Below, in pieces: positions 1-12,881 of a stretch of DNA of 64,000 bases. A program made the translations under genes and the position numbers. Numbering within the stretch: position 1 is the first letter of the stretch; the number at the start of each line of letters is the position of its first letter. This stretch comes from Lycium barbarum (lineage: Eukaryota; Streptophyta; Magnoliopsida; Solanales; Solanaceae), in the NCBI RefSeq assembly GCF_019175385.1, contig NC_083344.1:23816380-23880379 (forward strand), in the 5' to 3' direction. Below the pieces are notes generated by a model. That model was not told where the DNA came from and did not search any database. It worked only from the letters and a program-made list of their open reading frames with translations.

Positions 1-27
1 TGATTCTGCAATTTCTCAAACGAAAAT

Positions 28-411
28 TTAAATATCTTCAGAACCGACCAGACGGACTCCAAGGCTAGCCGACTGGTGAGTCCCACAGACCAATTCTTTA
101 TTTCTGAACGTACGCCAGTCAATGCCGTCTATAGGTTCACGACTAAGTGCGTCTGTCACAACGTTAGCCCTTATAGGGTGGTACAAAATATTAACATCAT
201 AATCTTTCAATAATTCGAACCATCTTTTCTGCCACGAATTCGACTCTTCTTGGCTTAAAATATACTGGAGGCTCTTACGGCCCGTACAAATGTCAACACG
301 GACCCCATATAAGTAATGCCGCCATATCTTTAAAGCATGAATTGCCGTAGCTAATTCTAGATCATGAGCGAAATAATTTCTTCTCGTGCGGTCTGAGCTG
401 CCGGGGAACAT
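28..411 (-). pseudogene. Ty3/gypsy pol fragment: RNase H with linker to integrase
   Basis: The minus-strand translation resembles the C-terminal half of a gypsy RNase H domain: an [21 protein letters not shown] block, then a damaged version of the [10 protein letters not shown] motif, then the KDYDVNILYHP and ANVVTDALSRE blocks that normally lead to the integrase zinc finger. Against the intact element at 32765-43672, several conserved residues are changed (the TDH of RNase H reads TGR), so it is decayed. Only about 125 residues survive. The rest may lie left of the window or be lost. It could belong to the minus-strand element whose 5' LTR is at 2821-5877, or be a scrap of an unrelated copy; the window cannot decide. 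Confidence 0.85.
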
Positions 412-2804
412 AGGCTATAATCCGACCGCTTCCAGACAACTACATATTTCAGTCGATGTCGAAGGCCTAGGCTAGTACTTTATCACTTCAGTCTTCTGTA
501 TGTCAGTTGTTTCCATGTATACTTATTTTACCTACTCTCCTTCATTCCCCCTCTTTGGGGTTATACTTACACCATATTCGTATCTTTTCTTTCTAACCTA
601 CAACTTGGTTATTTTCGTACGAAACCTTAACAGAATCATAATTACGTAATACACAATCTTATCCAATAGCTGACACTCAGATATCGCAATTAATATAACA
701 ATTTATCTTTTAATAATTACATCCTTCCTCATGGGATGATTTGGCCAAGTTATTCCTTCTTTCACACCCGTTCCTTATCCGTCGTTCTGTTTTTCTCGAT
801 ATTCAAATTAACTGATATGCACATGATTCATCATTCCATGCCCTAGGTTTCCTTTGTCCTGCACTACTACATTTTAGTTCGTCCTCGCAAATAATTCTCG
901 TGCTTTACCCGTTGACTCTTTTAGAGGCTCTGTTTAATTACGTTTCCTACGGCTCACTTTTTCTGACATTTTGATTACCTTCCACTCAATCATTCTCTTT
1001 TCTTCCCAAACATCATCGTATTAGAATCTTCCAATCTCAACCGGTAGGGAAATGAATATCAGTTTATTTCGTAACATCTGTGCCATACCTTTCGCTTTGC
1101 CTCATAAATTCTGTCTGGTTAACGTTTTCCATATATTACAACAATAGCTATCAGGGTTCGCCAATCAATCGACGCAGTCATAAATGGGGGCCCTACACAT
1201 ACATATATATATATCACTACTATTTCTTTTACAGTATATCTTCAATCACTCGCTCATACTTACTCTAGCTTCGGAGCTGCGTTACCTTTTCTTCCCTTTT
1301 TAGCAATCTAATCCGTCTCAGCTCGTGTGGCCCCTATAAAGTTTCTAGCCATATCACACATCCTAATTCCCTTTTGGTTACCCAGAATTTCCTATTCGTC
1401 TCTCATATCTAAGTTCGCGAACATTTTTGTACATTTCCCAGGGGGTCACCCATCCCAGAATTGCTCTGGCCCTGGCACGCTTAACCCTACAACTTTAATG
1501 AATTTAGGCACGTTAAGACCGTGTAATCACACTGATTGCCCCCCACAGCCTTTGTCACGTAATTTGAGACAAGTCGGGGCCTTAACAACTTTTCAAAATG
1601 TTCTCGTAGCAGGTCCCACCCCGGCCTAATGAGGATTCTTTTACTTTTCTGACTATATGGTTACCGTGTCGCCCCTTTTGTAAACCCTCAATATTTACCT
1701 TCATGTATATATATGATTCTAGACCGTCCACAAGTTTAAGTTTTATTCCACAAATTCCACCTCCACCCGGTCGAGGAAAACTGATAAAACGTTATCGTAG
1801 GGTATCTTCCGACCACCAGCAAAAGAAAGCTAGAGCCCGACGAACTTCGCGGAATCTTCTAATGCCTAATTCACATAATTACCTCCACGGTTATATATAT
1901 CTATATACTTAAGCCGAGAGCGAACCGCTCAATTCTCAATTGCTTGTCATACGTTTTGTATTCTTTTAATTAGAGGAAACTTGATCGTCGGGCATTTTTG
2001 CCCTTCACATGGGCTGTGCTAAAACAAAATGGGTTGGAACATATTTCTGGTCCCTCCAAATAAATTGCGAATTTGCTACTCGTATATGCTTTCTCGAGAT
2101 AAAATTTTTCCGATAAGGGTAATGCTTCTTACAAATGACATGGAGGGTACCTCTTAAACTTTTAATCCACCATAATAGATTTATCCTATCGGTATCGACC
2201 TTTAAGATATGTTGGGAATTTATATCTCATTTTCCCTTTCGTATTTCTAGAAAAAGAAAATTTGGGCAGAGGTTCCTCTGTATTTCTTACTATCCCAAAA
2301 CCTGTACACAGGAAATACCAACCATGCCTCACAGGGCCAACACATATACGTATATACATATCACATCAGGTCGCATCATAGCCACACGGGGTTACCAATT
2401 TCAGATAGAAGTATACAGATGTCGAGGCTTACCTCACATGCCCAACTCAACTGCACCTGCTACACTTTTCATGTTTTATTTCTCCTTTCAATGTTCGACT
2501 TTATGTTCCAATCGTATTTCAAACACCTTACCCAACATACATCTTTCATATCATTGCTTACCTGAGTACTGTGTAGCTTCCAATATCAGCAGTCACTGTC
2601 TTACGTCGATACCGTTCTCCAGCTGCAATCAAAGGTTAGAAAAAGAAATTCATTTCCTACAGCTGGCTCTATCGCACGATCTAAGATCCAAAGAAAAGTA
2701 ACACCCTAAATGCTCTGTAGCCTCCTGTTTATAGATGTGGTGCACAACACACCGATAAACAAGACTCTACGAGACACGGCCTGTAGACATTCCGAGGACA
2801 AACC
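412..2804 (-). mobile_element. Non-coding internal region of a non-autonomous LTR retrotransposon
   Basis: About 2.4 kb between a pol scrap and the PBS of the minus-strand element. I find no gag or pol homology in any frame; the open frames here are short and show no protein motif. The plus strand is strongly pyrimidine-rich. Part of it aligns by eye with the interior of the element at 15999-23250: a 5S-like block followed by similar flanking sequence. This suggests a related large non-autonomous element. The PBS-proximal 200 bases carry the leader block shared with coding relatives (GCTCTATCGCACGAT at 2666-2680). Confidence 0.6.
1433..1535 (-). other. 5S rRNA-like module inside a retrotransposon
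   Basis: Read on the minus strand, the segment contains TTAAGCGTGC (5S box A region), then GGGATGGGTGACC and CCCTGGGAA (5S box C region), in the order and spacing of plant 5S rRNA. The 5' part of the 5S gene is more diverged than in the second copy at 19998-20100. The module is in the same sense as the host element. It is probably not a functional rRNA gene, but an internal RNA polymerase III promoter could survive. Confidence 0.7.
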
Positions 2805-2816
2805 GCTCTGATACCA
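2805..2816 (-). other. Primer-binding site (initiator tRNA-Met type)
   Basis: The minus strand reads TGGTATCAGAGC, complementary to the 3' end of plant initiator tRNA-Met, four bases inside the LTR boundary at 2821. This marks the adjoining LTR as the 5' LTR of a minus-strand element. Confidence 0.9.
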
Positions 2817-2820
2817 CTTT

Positions 2821-5800
2821 TGTCACGACCAAGCCCCGTGGGCCATGACTGGCACCCTACTTGGGCACCCAGACAGACTTACATATCCAATTATCATATC
2901 CAAACTTAGCTCAGAGTTCACAATAGTTATTTTAAACATAATTTAAAACAAAACTTGTCTTAAGCGGTCGCATACCAAAATATCATATCGGAACAAATAG
3001 AAGCGGCGGAATGCACATCGCCGATCATATGTACAAATATAAACATAAGGGCCATTTTGGCCACCATAACAGACGGACCGCATTAAGACACAGATCGTAA
3101 TCGAACAGACACATATAGGACCCTCGACCCACAAACATGACTACAGGCCTCTACAAATACAAAAATGAAAACATATGACGGGACAGGGCCCCGCCGTACC
3201 CCAAATAGTCAAATATACAGATACATATACATCACAAAAGATTTATATCGACATATGGGCTCCGAAACAAAAGGACCACTCTGTAATAGCAGGACGGGGA
3301 GCCTACAGTGGTGGATCACCGGCGTCTGTACCTGCGGGCATAAAACGCAGCCCCCGAAGAAAGGGGGTCAGTACGAAAGATGTACTGAGTATGTAAAGCA
3401 TAGAGTGCAGAAGTGTAAACCATAACTGAAACCAAACAGGATACAAAAAAGGGAATACTAACCAGTATATCAAAATCTGTACCAAAACGTATGTACATAA
3501 TGGAGATAAAAATCATTCAAAGCTCAGGAACGTGGTCACCCCTCCGACGCAGGTGCCACACACAGCATAACACAAGAAGGTTCAAATCTCCGTACATCCC
3601 CGAACACACACATATCATCATAACATATCACCAGCCATATCACAGCATAACTCCAAACGGAACCCGGCCCTATGGCGAGGTCTCGGGAACCGTAACACAG
3701 CATACGGCCGAATTAATCATAGGGCGCACGAATCATAACCGGCCCGGGAACCGGTGAACGAAATCATAATAAGGGCACGAGCGGAGTCGTGAGCAAACAA
3801 TGCAATTTACATATCAAAATACTTTCGCAAACTTGACAAAATCATATGTTGACTCATTAGTCAAAAATAGTTCGAACAATTAATCAAAATGAGGTTCATT
3901 TCACAAAAGTATTTTCAAAACGGTAATTCTGGTTCAAAATATAATTTAGGACATCGTGGCAATCAAAACATTATTTTACAATAGCCAAGTTCATAAACAA
4001 AAGTCTTTTGCCGACGTTATACAAAAATGAGCCTTATAGGGCAAACAAAAGAGTTTCGGAGTTAGCGGTCCCACCTCGGGTCGAGTCGAGGTGGCGGACA
4101 TGAGTTACGGACATTTGGGGTCTATGGGATCATACGTGGAAGTTTCGAAGCGATTCGAATACATTTACAAACGTTTCGGACATTAGATCACTTTTTAACA
4201 CAAATGAGAGTTTTATGCTTCAATTGAATTGAATGAATAGTACCCAATTTCTAGTTCGGATTTGCAAGAACAGAATGGCCTCCAAGGCTCCGATATCGAC
4301 CTAGTATACCTAGGACATGCTAAAAGAAGGAATGGGGTAGCCTTACATACCTTTCTCACTTCTTACGCTCGTTCAAACTCGATTCCCGTTCCGTCCAAAA
4401 TCTGCAATTGGTCATAGTTACCAATTAGGAATTGTAAAACTTAAGAATTCATTTAACTTCATATTTTTCTACCGAAATTTCGGCAGCACTTCCCCTATAC
4501 ATATAGCACCCCCGAGAATTCAACTCGGCCAAAATATTCACAACAACCCAACAACAACACTAACAACAATAACCATAGCTACAAAACACACAATATGGCA
4601 CAACTAACCTTCTTCCCGACATAATGTCACAACCTTCATTCCAACTTCATATTTTCAAATCAATATCAACATCCTCACATTCATTACTAATTAAGACCAT
4701 GACAATATAATTCGAGAGCATTTCATAACATTTCTACAAAATATTCATACGATATACAAAGTATACAACTTCCCACCAAAGTCATAATTCATTCAAAACT
4801 TCTAACCTTTGGCATACATATTCATAACATGATTCCATCTTCCAAGTTCATCAATGATCATCCTAATTTGCACCCTAACAACTTCATTTTCATAATGTCG
4901 TAAGATCATACCTAAACGACATAAGTTCCTACATTCCATCCCAAGGAAAACTTATATCATTTTACTTTCATTTACATTGCAAGAATCACAATAACACAAC
5001 TAACATGTTAAATCAAAATTTAATTCATTCCCATTCCATTCCCTATATCACACGGCCAACCTATACATTTCCAACTTCAACCAAATTCTTTCCACTTTCA
5101 TTCTCAATATGAATTCCATCCTACACACAACTAGAATACAACATAAATTCAATCCACCATAAGCATACAATGTATATATATATATACACGGCCATGCACC
5201 ATATTCCATACCCACTTTGCAAACTTCTATGTTTTCATGAATTCTACTCATTTTCATACACTACAACACAAACAAACCTTCATAACATAATAATGTGGAA
5301 TGAATTCTTACCTTTTCTCTTCAACTTCTTCAAACTTCCAGTTGCCAACACAAGTGCTTTCTTGCCTTAAAAATTATACCATCTTGAAGAGCATCCATGA
5401 GTTAGTAATATTGCTAAAAAATTATGATTTTTTGGATCAAGAATAGACTTGGAATTTTTTTTTCTTTCTTTGGAGGGGGCCGAACCCCTCTCCTCTTGTT
5501 CTTGCTCCCTTGTTTTTCTTATGTTTCATGAATCTTCTAATGGATAGAGCTCACTTATATAAATTATAACACATGGGAAATTAATTAAAATGAGGGGTTG
5601 GGCAAAGGCCATGTTGGCCGGCCACCCTTCTCATTTTGGGCCAAAATTCTCCTTTTATTTTTTTTGAGCCCAATGACTTAAAATTCTCGTTTTGTAATTC
5701 CCGAAACTAATTTTCAAAATTCCAATTTGGCCCTTGGCCTCCCTCCGTGTTTCCACATCAATAATTTTCATGAACAACCCATATATATACTAATTCAAAT

Positions 5801-5877
5801 CAACAAATAACCTTATTCCTTACAAATCAAAAATTATTTCAAATTTTTCCGAATACGCGAGAATACGGGATATAACA
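2821..5877 (-). mobile_element. 5' LTR of a minus-strand Ty3/gypsy element (TG...CA, 3.06 kb)
   Basis: It begins TGTCACGACC next to the PBS and ends GGGATATAACA. The inner end matches LTR ends of the intact element (32765-43672) and of the element at 51033-62083. Conserved sub-modules are a double hairpin at 3330-3399, the palindrome CCGAAATTTCGG at 4472-4483 followed by CCGAG/CTCGG at 4512-4528, and a splice-donor-like AAAAG|GTAAGAATT at about 5311 on the minus strand. A TATA-like stretch lies near 5549-5570. The right flank (GTGTT...) is an older LTR that the element appears to have entered. The matching left TSD is outside the window. Confidence 0.85.
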
Positions 5878-6877
5878 GTGTTGTGACTTGATTTGTTCTA
5901 TTGTTGTTGGCTTGATGCTATGTGGTGATAGTATATATTGGAGACTATTGACATATCTTGTTCATGATATTGTGGTATCTTACTTGTTGATGTTGATACG
6001 TGGATAGTGTTCTATATGGCTTATTGTGTAGCCTTTGTATGATATTACTTGTGTGCCCCGTGTGCTACTTGACAGGGGGTGACGATGTAGCCTATGTGTG
6101 ATAGCATAATATATAAGTAAGGCACATTTGACAGGGGGTGACGATGTGGCATATATTGTGATTATGCTACCGGGACGTCGATACTTCCGTCCGGAGTACA
6201 CGTGTACACAACATTGCATTGCATTTGCATTTTTACATCATTGCATTGCATTGCATTATATCATATCTTGTGATGATCTTATATTGAGACTTGGCATACT
6301 TGGGTTTAGATGCTTCAACCTAGGTGATGACAGATACTTGGTTCTGGTTGTGTTGGACTTATACTTGTTGATTTATCTACCTTCCTGCTTTATTTTATGA
6401 ATTATGTTAGCTATACTTAGTCGGACTTATACTTATACTTGTACTGACCTGCACTTGCTACATTCTTTTATGAATGCAGATTTCCAGATTGGATCAGCTT
6501 TGTTCTCCCGTGGTTGATAGTCGCTATCAGTATAGCTTCGAGTTTCCAGGGTGAGTACGAGATGTTCGTTGCCTTGAAGACTCCTCTTATTTATGTCTTA
6601 CTTTTCCATTTTGAGACATATACAAATTTGATATATTATTATATTCCAGACTTGTATACTTTCATTTAGAAGCTCTTGTATGGAGTAGACCAGACCCTAG
6701 GTGTATTTCTTATTTCCGCACTTTCTTCTATATTATTATTGTAAGACTCACGTGAATTACTCTCTTTCGATTAATTGATTTATTTATTTATTCTTTTACT
6801 ATCATTGGGTTGAGGGTTCACTTATCAAGGTGGGAAAGGTAAGTGCCCGCACGACTTAGCTAAATTTGGTCGTGACA
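5878..6877 (+). mobile_element. 3' portion of an older plus-strand 5' LTR
   Basis: It ends GGTCGTGACA directly before a PBS, so it is the right end of a 5' LTR. The left end is replaced by the insertion ending at 5877. The first ~110 bases match 14851-14960 closely, and 6110-6877 matches 31146-32022, so all are one LTR family. It contains a ~58-bp tandem duplication (about 6072-6150, TTGACAGGGGGTGACGATGT twice), GCATT repeats near 6205-6255, and the GTACTGAC plus CATTC/GAATG hairpin version of the conserved LTR module at 6441-6476. Confidence 0.8.
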
Positions 6878-6880
6878 AGT

Positions 6881-6893
6881 TGGTATTAGAGCC
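6881..6893 (+). other. Primer-binding site (initiator tRNA-Met type, one mismatch)
   Basis: TGGTATTAGAGCC lies three bases after the LTR end at 6877; one position differs from TGGTATCAGAGCC. The leader that follows aligns with that of the minus-strand element whose PBS is at 50080-50092. Confidence 0.85.
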
Positions 6894-9800
6894 CTAGGTT
6901 ACCCAATCTATAATACAAGAGCGTTTCTAGTAGAGTCTTGTGGATCGGTATGATGAGTTCCATACTTATCTACGAGAGGCTATAAGACATTTGGGAAACT
7001 TCAAATTCTTTCATTCTATCGTGCGACTTTATTCAAATTGGTACCTAGTCAATTCTAATTGGTATCTGGACCTTCTTATCTTGATCATCCTCGAAAGATG
7101 AAAATCCTTCCTTAAATTCTTTTACAAATAGTCGATCTATGATGTGTTGTGGAATGGTATGAAATATGTTATCCTGATTCGGACGCGTGATTCAGTTCAG
7201 TCACTAGTTATGGCTTGAGGTTTTGATTGTGTGGAGTCGTGACTAGAATCGATTGCTATGTGGAGTTGTGATTAGACTCGTTCATTATGGGAGTTCGTGA
7301 GTAATGGGAAGATAGTTCACAGGGTCACAGGGTCTCCATGTTTTAGCATTGGGTTGCTGGGAAGCGAAAAAGTGCAATTATGGCTTAACAATAGTGGGTT
7401 GCTCGATGATATGATCGATTTCACTTCAGCTTCGTCAGGGTTTTATGATGGTGTGCGTGACAAAGGTGAACCAATAATGGGTCAACGATCAAGCAATGGT
7501 AGAGTATTAGACTTCTATATGTGAGAGCAAGTGTAACCTCGGTGATAACCATCGAATGTGGGCAACGTATTGTGATCGCGTGTAATAGAGAAAAGAAGTT
7601 GACAATAAGGACATGAAGGAAGACTTTGTGGAAGGCGCATAGCGAAGTGAGACTTCTTAGAATATCTTGGACATGAGTACTTTTTGAAAGATTTGGAAGG
7701 GAAAAATTAGTATCTAGCATGGTTGTCAGAATAAGGTTGCGACTGGTGCTAAGGTTATTCTTGATATAAGTTAGTTGATATTAAAGGACTACTCGGTTAG
7801 TAAGTGAATGCTATGGGCATATCGTTGATCAGTGAATTCGACTGGCTGTTAGACTTCTGAGGAGTTAGTAATCGACTGATAGAAATGATATCAATTATGA
7901 TCGCACGCGATGAGTTAATGACTTGGGAAGTTACTTGTTGCTACACTTAGATTTAAGAAGGAGTATGAATATTTTTTTGTGGTTGTCGGGCTTAAATGGA
8001 TGATTAGTTAGAGGATCGAGTGGATTTGAGTGGTTGTTGGTTGATAGTGATAAAGGTGATCTAAAATGAAATACGAGAATTGGGTTCAGGAGATTAAAGT
8101 TCACATGACTGGAGGTGAAGTAGTATGGACACTTGAGCCGTGTTGGATTTCAGGAACATTATATTATGATGTAGAGTAAGGGGTGTGACCGATTAGGTTA
8201 GGGGTGTTTACGAGGTTAAGGACAGAAAAGAAATCATTGAAGCAAGAATTAGTGATGTGGGAGTTTGGTTGAAGTGTGCAGTGTGTAGTGTACAGTGTAG
8301 AGTGAGCTTAAGAGTTTATGGATGGGTTGTATGTACGGTTATGTCATAGACTAATAGAGATTAGTAGTGGACTAAGGTTGGGAACCTTGTATTCTTGGTG
8401 TTATTGGCTAGATCCCTCTACTAGTGTGTTATTACTCGGCTTGGGTGATTGAATAAAAAAGGGTTGTTGTGCAAATGATTAGAGGTATTTAGATTCGATT
8501 ATTGAGGTAAGAGGTGATTCTTCGAGGACTAGTAACGTTAACGATTTGAGTAAGGGATTATTAAACATGGGTACTTGAAATGATAGAATAGAAGATGATG
8601 GGTTAACTGAGTTAAGTTCGGTATACATTTCAAAAATTGAGTAAGGAAATTCGGGCAATGACGTTTTAGTGAGATACATGAGGATAATAGTGAGACTGTT
8701 TGTGTAATACACTAGATTTAGAGAGTGTTCAGCTTAGAGTTGTAAGCGTTAAGAAACTATAACAGATAGAGTTGTGGCCTACTATTACCTTCTGATGTGA
8801 TTCAGTCAGCGTGCGAGACTTATGGTTATGTGATAGACTACTGAGTGGGTTCGAGTAATAATCAGACGATGGCGGTATAAGTGAACTGATAGAGATTGAG
8901 GAATTGAAGAGTCAAGAAAGGTATAGTTGATCGAGAGTCGGCAAGAACGAGGTACATCTTGGTATTAAGTGAGTCTATTTAGATTGTGGCATCGTGGTCT
9001 TGCATATTCAGATAAGGTGTATTTATTGCGTGAGCTTAAGGAAGGAAGTCAATTGATAGAATAATTGATATGAGGAAAATTCTGTAAGATTCACGATCGA
9101 CAGCTAGTAATAAGCATATTCAGTGAATCGATATGTTGAGATTTATAAGAAGCGGTGTGGTGGTACACTGTTGGAAAAGTGCCTAACATTCTACAGTGAA
9201 TGAGTTAGTGTGCTTTAAGAGAAAGGATTGTGAAATTCCTATCATGTGAGACTTGAGTTATATTTTTGAGGAGAGACCTTGCTCATGGTAATACAGTATG
9301 ATTGCAAATAATATTGACTGGACAGTTTGGGTAAGCGTTTTTGGTTATTAAGGACTTAGGGGTAACTGCATGAGATTTCGAGCGGCCGTGTAAGATTGGA
9401 TACTTTCAGAGAATTTACGATCATATTGAGGTGACACTATGAGAGGTTTGATGGTTATATAATTACTATATGAGGCTTCACGTTTTACGTCAAAAGTTCG
9501 GGGTTGTATCTGATTTGCGTACCGGGTAAAGGTTGAGGAACATGAAGTTTGAAATCATAAAGTATAGCTCATCCATACCAAGTTGATAGCTAGGATAGGA
9601 CTCAACTTGTGGAGTCGAAAATGATAGACAAAATTTGTTGTGCATGGAATGACTGTGATTGGTTTCGAAACTCGGAGTCAATTCTAATGACTATTGATGA
9701 TATTCAGAGGTATGGTTCCTGTACTGTGATTTGAAGGTTTGAGAAGATTTGGAACTGCCCAAGTTGGCTGCCGGTAAGATCAGTTTGATGGAATTGCGTA

Positions 9801-10471
9801 GAGATCGCAGATGAGTCAAGGATTCTTTCTAGAGAGAGTAAGTTATGCTTTCAGAATTTTGGTATATGTGTTCTTATGTTTCTAAGAAATCGTGGTGCGA
9901 GTAACGACTTATGTCAGACAAGGATTTAGTAGAATCAGAGTATTTTATCAGTTCAAAATGGGCTACAGTTTGTTACCGTGTTTCAAAGGATTACGTTGGT
10001 TGGGAAAATGTTTTTGGGGCCTATTGATTGCGTTCAGAGTTGCGATTTTATCCAAACCAGAGAATTCGAGTAAAATGATTCATCTATTCGAGGATCAGTT
10101 GCGAGGGGAAGCCAAATATGGAGATATGAGAATTGGAGCTTGAGCTAAGTTTAGAGAGAGGTGACTGGTAAGTGAGCTTAGGTGCTTGGGCCTATTTGAG
10201 ATTACCTGTTGTTGGACCCCTTGTTCTACGAGTTAGTCTTTCACTAGATCTGTCGAATGTTCATCCGGTTTTGCATGTTTCTGTGTTGGAGATGTACCGT
10301 TCTGGTGGTTCTGTATCATTCATTGGGATTCAGTATTGTTTGATGAGAATCTTTTTTGTAAGGAAAAGTCTGACATGCGTGACCGATATCTTCAGTTATT
10401 ATCGGTTCTAGCATTTTTTGTCCTCTTTTCCTTGTCACTCGAGGACGAGCGATTGTTCAATTGGTATCTGA
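6894..10471 (+). pseudogene. Heavily decayed internal region of a Ty3/gypsy element
   Basis: About 3.6 kb between a PBS and an LTR start. The first ~120 bases are a recognisable leader. Most of the rest has lost reading frames and gives no confident domain match. Only near the 3' end (9892-10411) can pol be traced. At 10438-10449 the sequence CTCG-AGGA-CGAG corresponds to the inverted repeat that precedes the polypurine tract in the other elements. The usual G-rich tract is missing: TTGGTATCTGA directly precedes the LTR. This is far older than the elements to the right. Confidence 0.6.
9892..10411 (+). pseudogene. Integrase C-terminal remnant of gag-pol
   Basis: Two frames carry weak but ordered similarity to the end of gypsy pol. 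The first (9892-10143) keeps the pattern KGLRWLGK...AFRVAI where the intact element has [11 protein letters not shown]...GPYQIV. The second (10172-10411) has LSNVHPVLHVSVLEMY where the intact copy has [16 protein letters not shown]. The frame changes between them and the chromodomain part is unrecognisable. The call rests on the VHPV-HVS-L block, the most conserved motif in this part of integrase. Confidence 0.6.
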
Positions 10472-12711
10472 TGTAACGACTCGTTTGTTCGTTATTGCAT
10501 TTTCGACCCTTTTGACCCTTTCCCCAGCTTGGTTAGCTCAATTTTGACCCGAGAAAACCATTGACACACTTTCCGAGGTATCTAGATTTGAGTCGGGCGA
10601 CCTTATATGAAATTTGGGCTTAAAGCGAAAAAAGGTTGACTTTTGGGTAAATAGATCTTTTTCAAAAATTCATCGATTCCGAGAGGTCCCAATGCACTCG
10701 GATGCATTTTCGAACTTGGGTTGGGAAGTTGGAAATGAGGTATCAGGGGTTGACTCGGTCAACGAGACCTCCGTTGGGAATTTTGAGTCCACGAGTGCGT
10801 TCGTAGCATATTTTTATATGGGTCTGTGTATGTGGTTTGTGAGCAGATGACCTCGGGAGTTAGTCGGGATTTCGGTTGAGACTTGAAAAGATATTTGGGA
10901 TTTTGGTACCTGGTGTCCGCCAGAGCGGCACCAGTGCCGTCCCTGCAGCACCGCTGTGGCGATGGAGTAGCCGCTAAGGCGGCCAAGCCTGCTTTTCCCA
11001 GACCATCCCGACGGTCTGAGATGACGCTGGGGCAGTGGCGCCATGGCGGTCCCGATGCCGCCGTTAGGTTATCGGGCTGTAACGACCTGTTTCATCGTTA
11101 CGGTAAATTTTGAAGAAAGACCAAAACTCTGGCTCCTTAAGTAATGTCCGTGTCTAGTATGTTCTTAAGATAATTTAAGTCAACCAAAATCGTTGTGCGC
11201 ATCACGTAAGGGATAGAAGGATGGGCCACCAGGCTTAGCTTAACCGCCATAGCGATGGTGTTATCGCTACAGCGTTCTATTTATTGCCATAGCGGTAAGC
11301 GCACATGACCAGAGACCCGCCATGGAGGCCTCTTAGCCGCCCTAGCGGCACCGCTGTAACGGTGAACCTACCACTGGGGCTGTATCGCACAGTGAATTTC
11401 CCTATTTAAAGAATTATTTCTGGAATTGTCCCATTTTACCATAACCCTAAATCCCAACCGCCCAGTTCGGTGGGAAAGCCAAAAAATGAGATTCTTAGTC
11501 TTGACGAGTCCTTCGAACACCCTCCAACCCTACTTCAACTTAGGAAATTACTCCTAAACATATTCACCTATAAAATCATCAAGTGGGTGTTTCAAGTAAT
11601 CTAGAGTTGGAGGAATGATGTGTTAGCAACATTTCCACCTAAATTCCATTTAAGACATCTCCCATGTTCTTCACCTAAAATGAGCTAATAACCTAGATCC
11701 GTACACTTCTTTTCCTTTAATAATAAATTCTTGCATGGATCTTAGAAATGGGTTCTTCCCAATATAAGCTTGAAAATGGGTAAATCACTTAGCATTGTTA
11801 TAGAGGGAAGCTAGAAGTGGGTTAAGACCCCCAAACCTTCCTATTAATCCAAATCTCTTATTAAGGATTCAAGTGGAAATTGTTAATCTTGGGTAACATG
11901 GTTGTCTCCAAACTATTTCGTGCGGATTGCCATGTGGTGATCGATTGAAAGAATCAGTGGATGCTCGTGGCACCCGCTCGGCCATGAGGTAGGTTATGGC
12001 TTCCCATTCGGTAGACTCCGATTAGTTTCATATATTCATGTAATTAGAAGGAACGGAGAATGCATGTATAGGAACTGGAGACTTGGGATGGAACCTTAGG
12101 ATAGTATTGTTGTGTGATTTACGTGTTCGGGCTTGTGGCCTGTAGATTCCTTAGGCTATTTGGTTTGGTTCTGGAATATTGATGGAATTTATGTGACTTG
12201 GGAGTAACAGACGGTACGTAATTTATTTATACCTTACGATAGGAAATTCTATAATGTGTGGAAAATCATGTTATACCATTAATAACAAACCTAGTTGATA
12301 AATGGGAGGATAAAAAGTATCACCAGTTATGACTAAGTTTTGGATTAAGTGTTAGGAAGTGATTGTGCGCAAATGGTGAATTTACTTGTCTTAAGCAATT
12401 AGGCGGAGTTCAAGGAAAGTGGTAACAATGTGTACCGACTTGTTTAATCTGTTGTGTGTTTAGGGCCAATCACCCTGTTGTATTGTGTTTGATTGTTCTA
12501 TTGTGTTGCCTTGCAGCCGTGAGTTGTTGATAAATATTGGGTTCTGTCTTATCACCTCGGTTATGATATAGTTGGCATACCCACTGTTGGAAATTGTACT
12601 TGGATATATTGTTGGCATACCCATTGTTGGTATTCGTGATATTGAGCATGATTATTGATGTGATTCATGCATTGCACGCACTCTCATTTTATGATAAACT
12701 GTTGAGATATT

Positions 12712-12881
12712 GAGTGAAATTGATATTTGATAAAGCTCTTTTACTTGAGTGGTGTGAGATGGCTGATGTCCGATGTTCATCCCGGAATCGTTGATTGAGT
12801 GAAATTGAAATTTGATAAAACTCTTTTACTTGAGTGACGTGAGATGGCTGATGTCCGATGATCAATTCCGGAATCGTTGTT
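12712..12881 (+). repeat. Two-copy tandem duplication, ~85 bp unit
   Basis: Both units begin GAGTGAAATTGA and share TTTGATAAA, CTCTTTTACTTGAGTG and GAGATGGCTGATGTCCGATG. Diverged copies of the same motifs appear inverted at 62090-62300 in a related LTR. Confidence 0.8.

Noticed and set aside
1327..1629. Open frames over the 5S-like region as possible small proteins
   Set aside because: They lie in pyrimidine-rich non-coding element interior, run opposite to the element, and show no domain.
2135..2701. 188-codon open frame before the left PBS
   Set aside because: It lies antisense to the element leader, covers the conserved leader motif and splice-like site, and has no recognisable motif.
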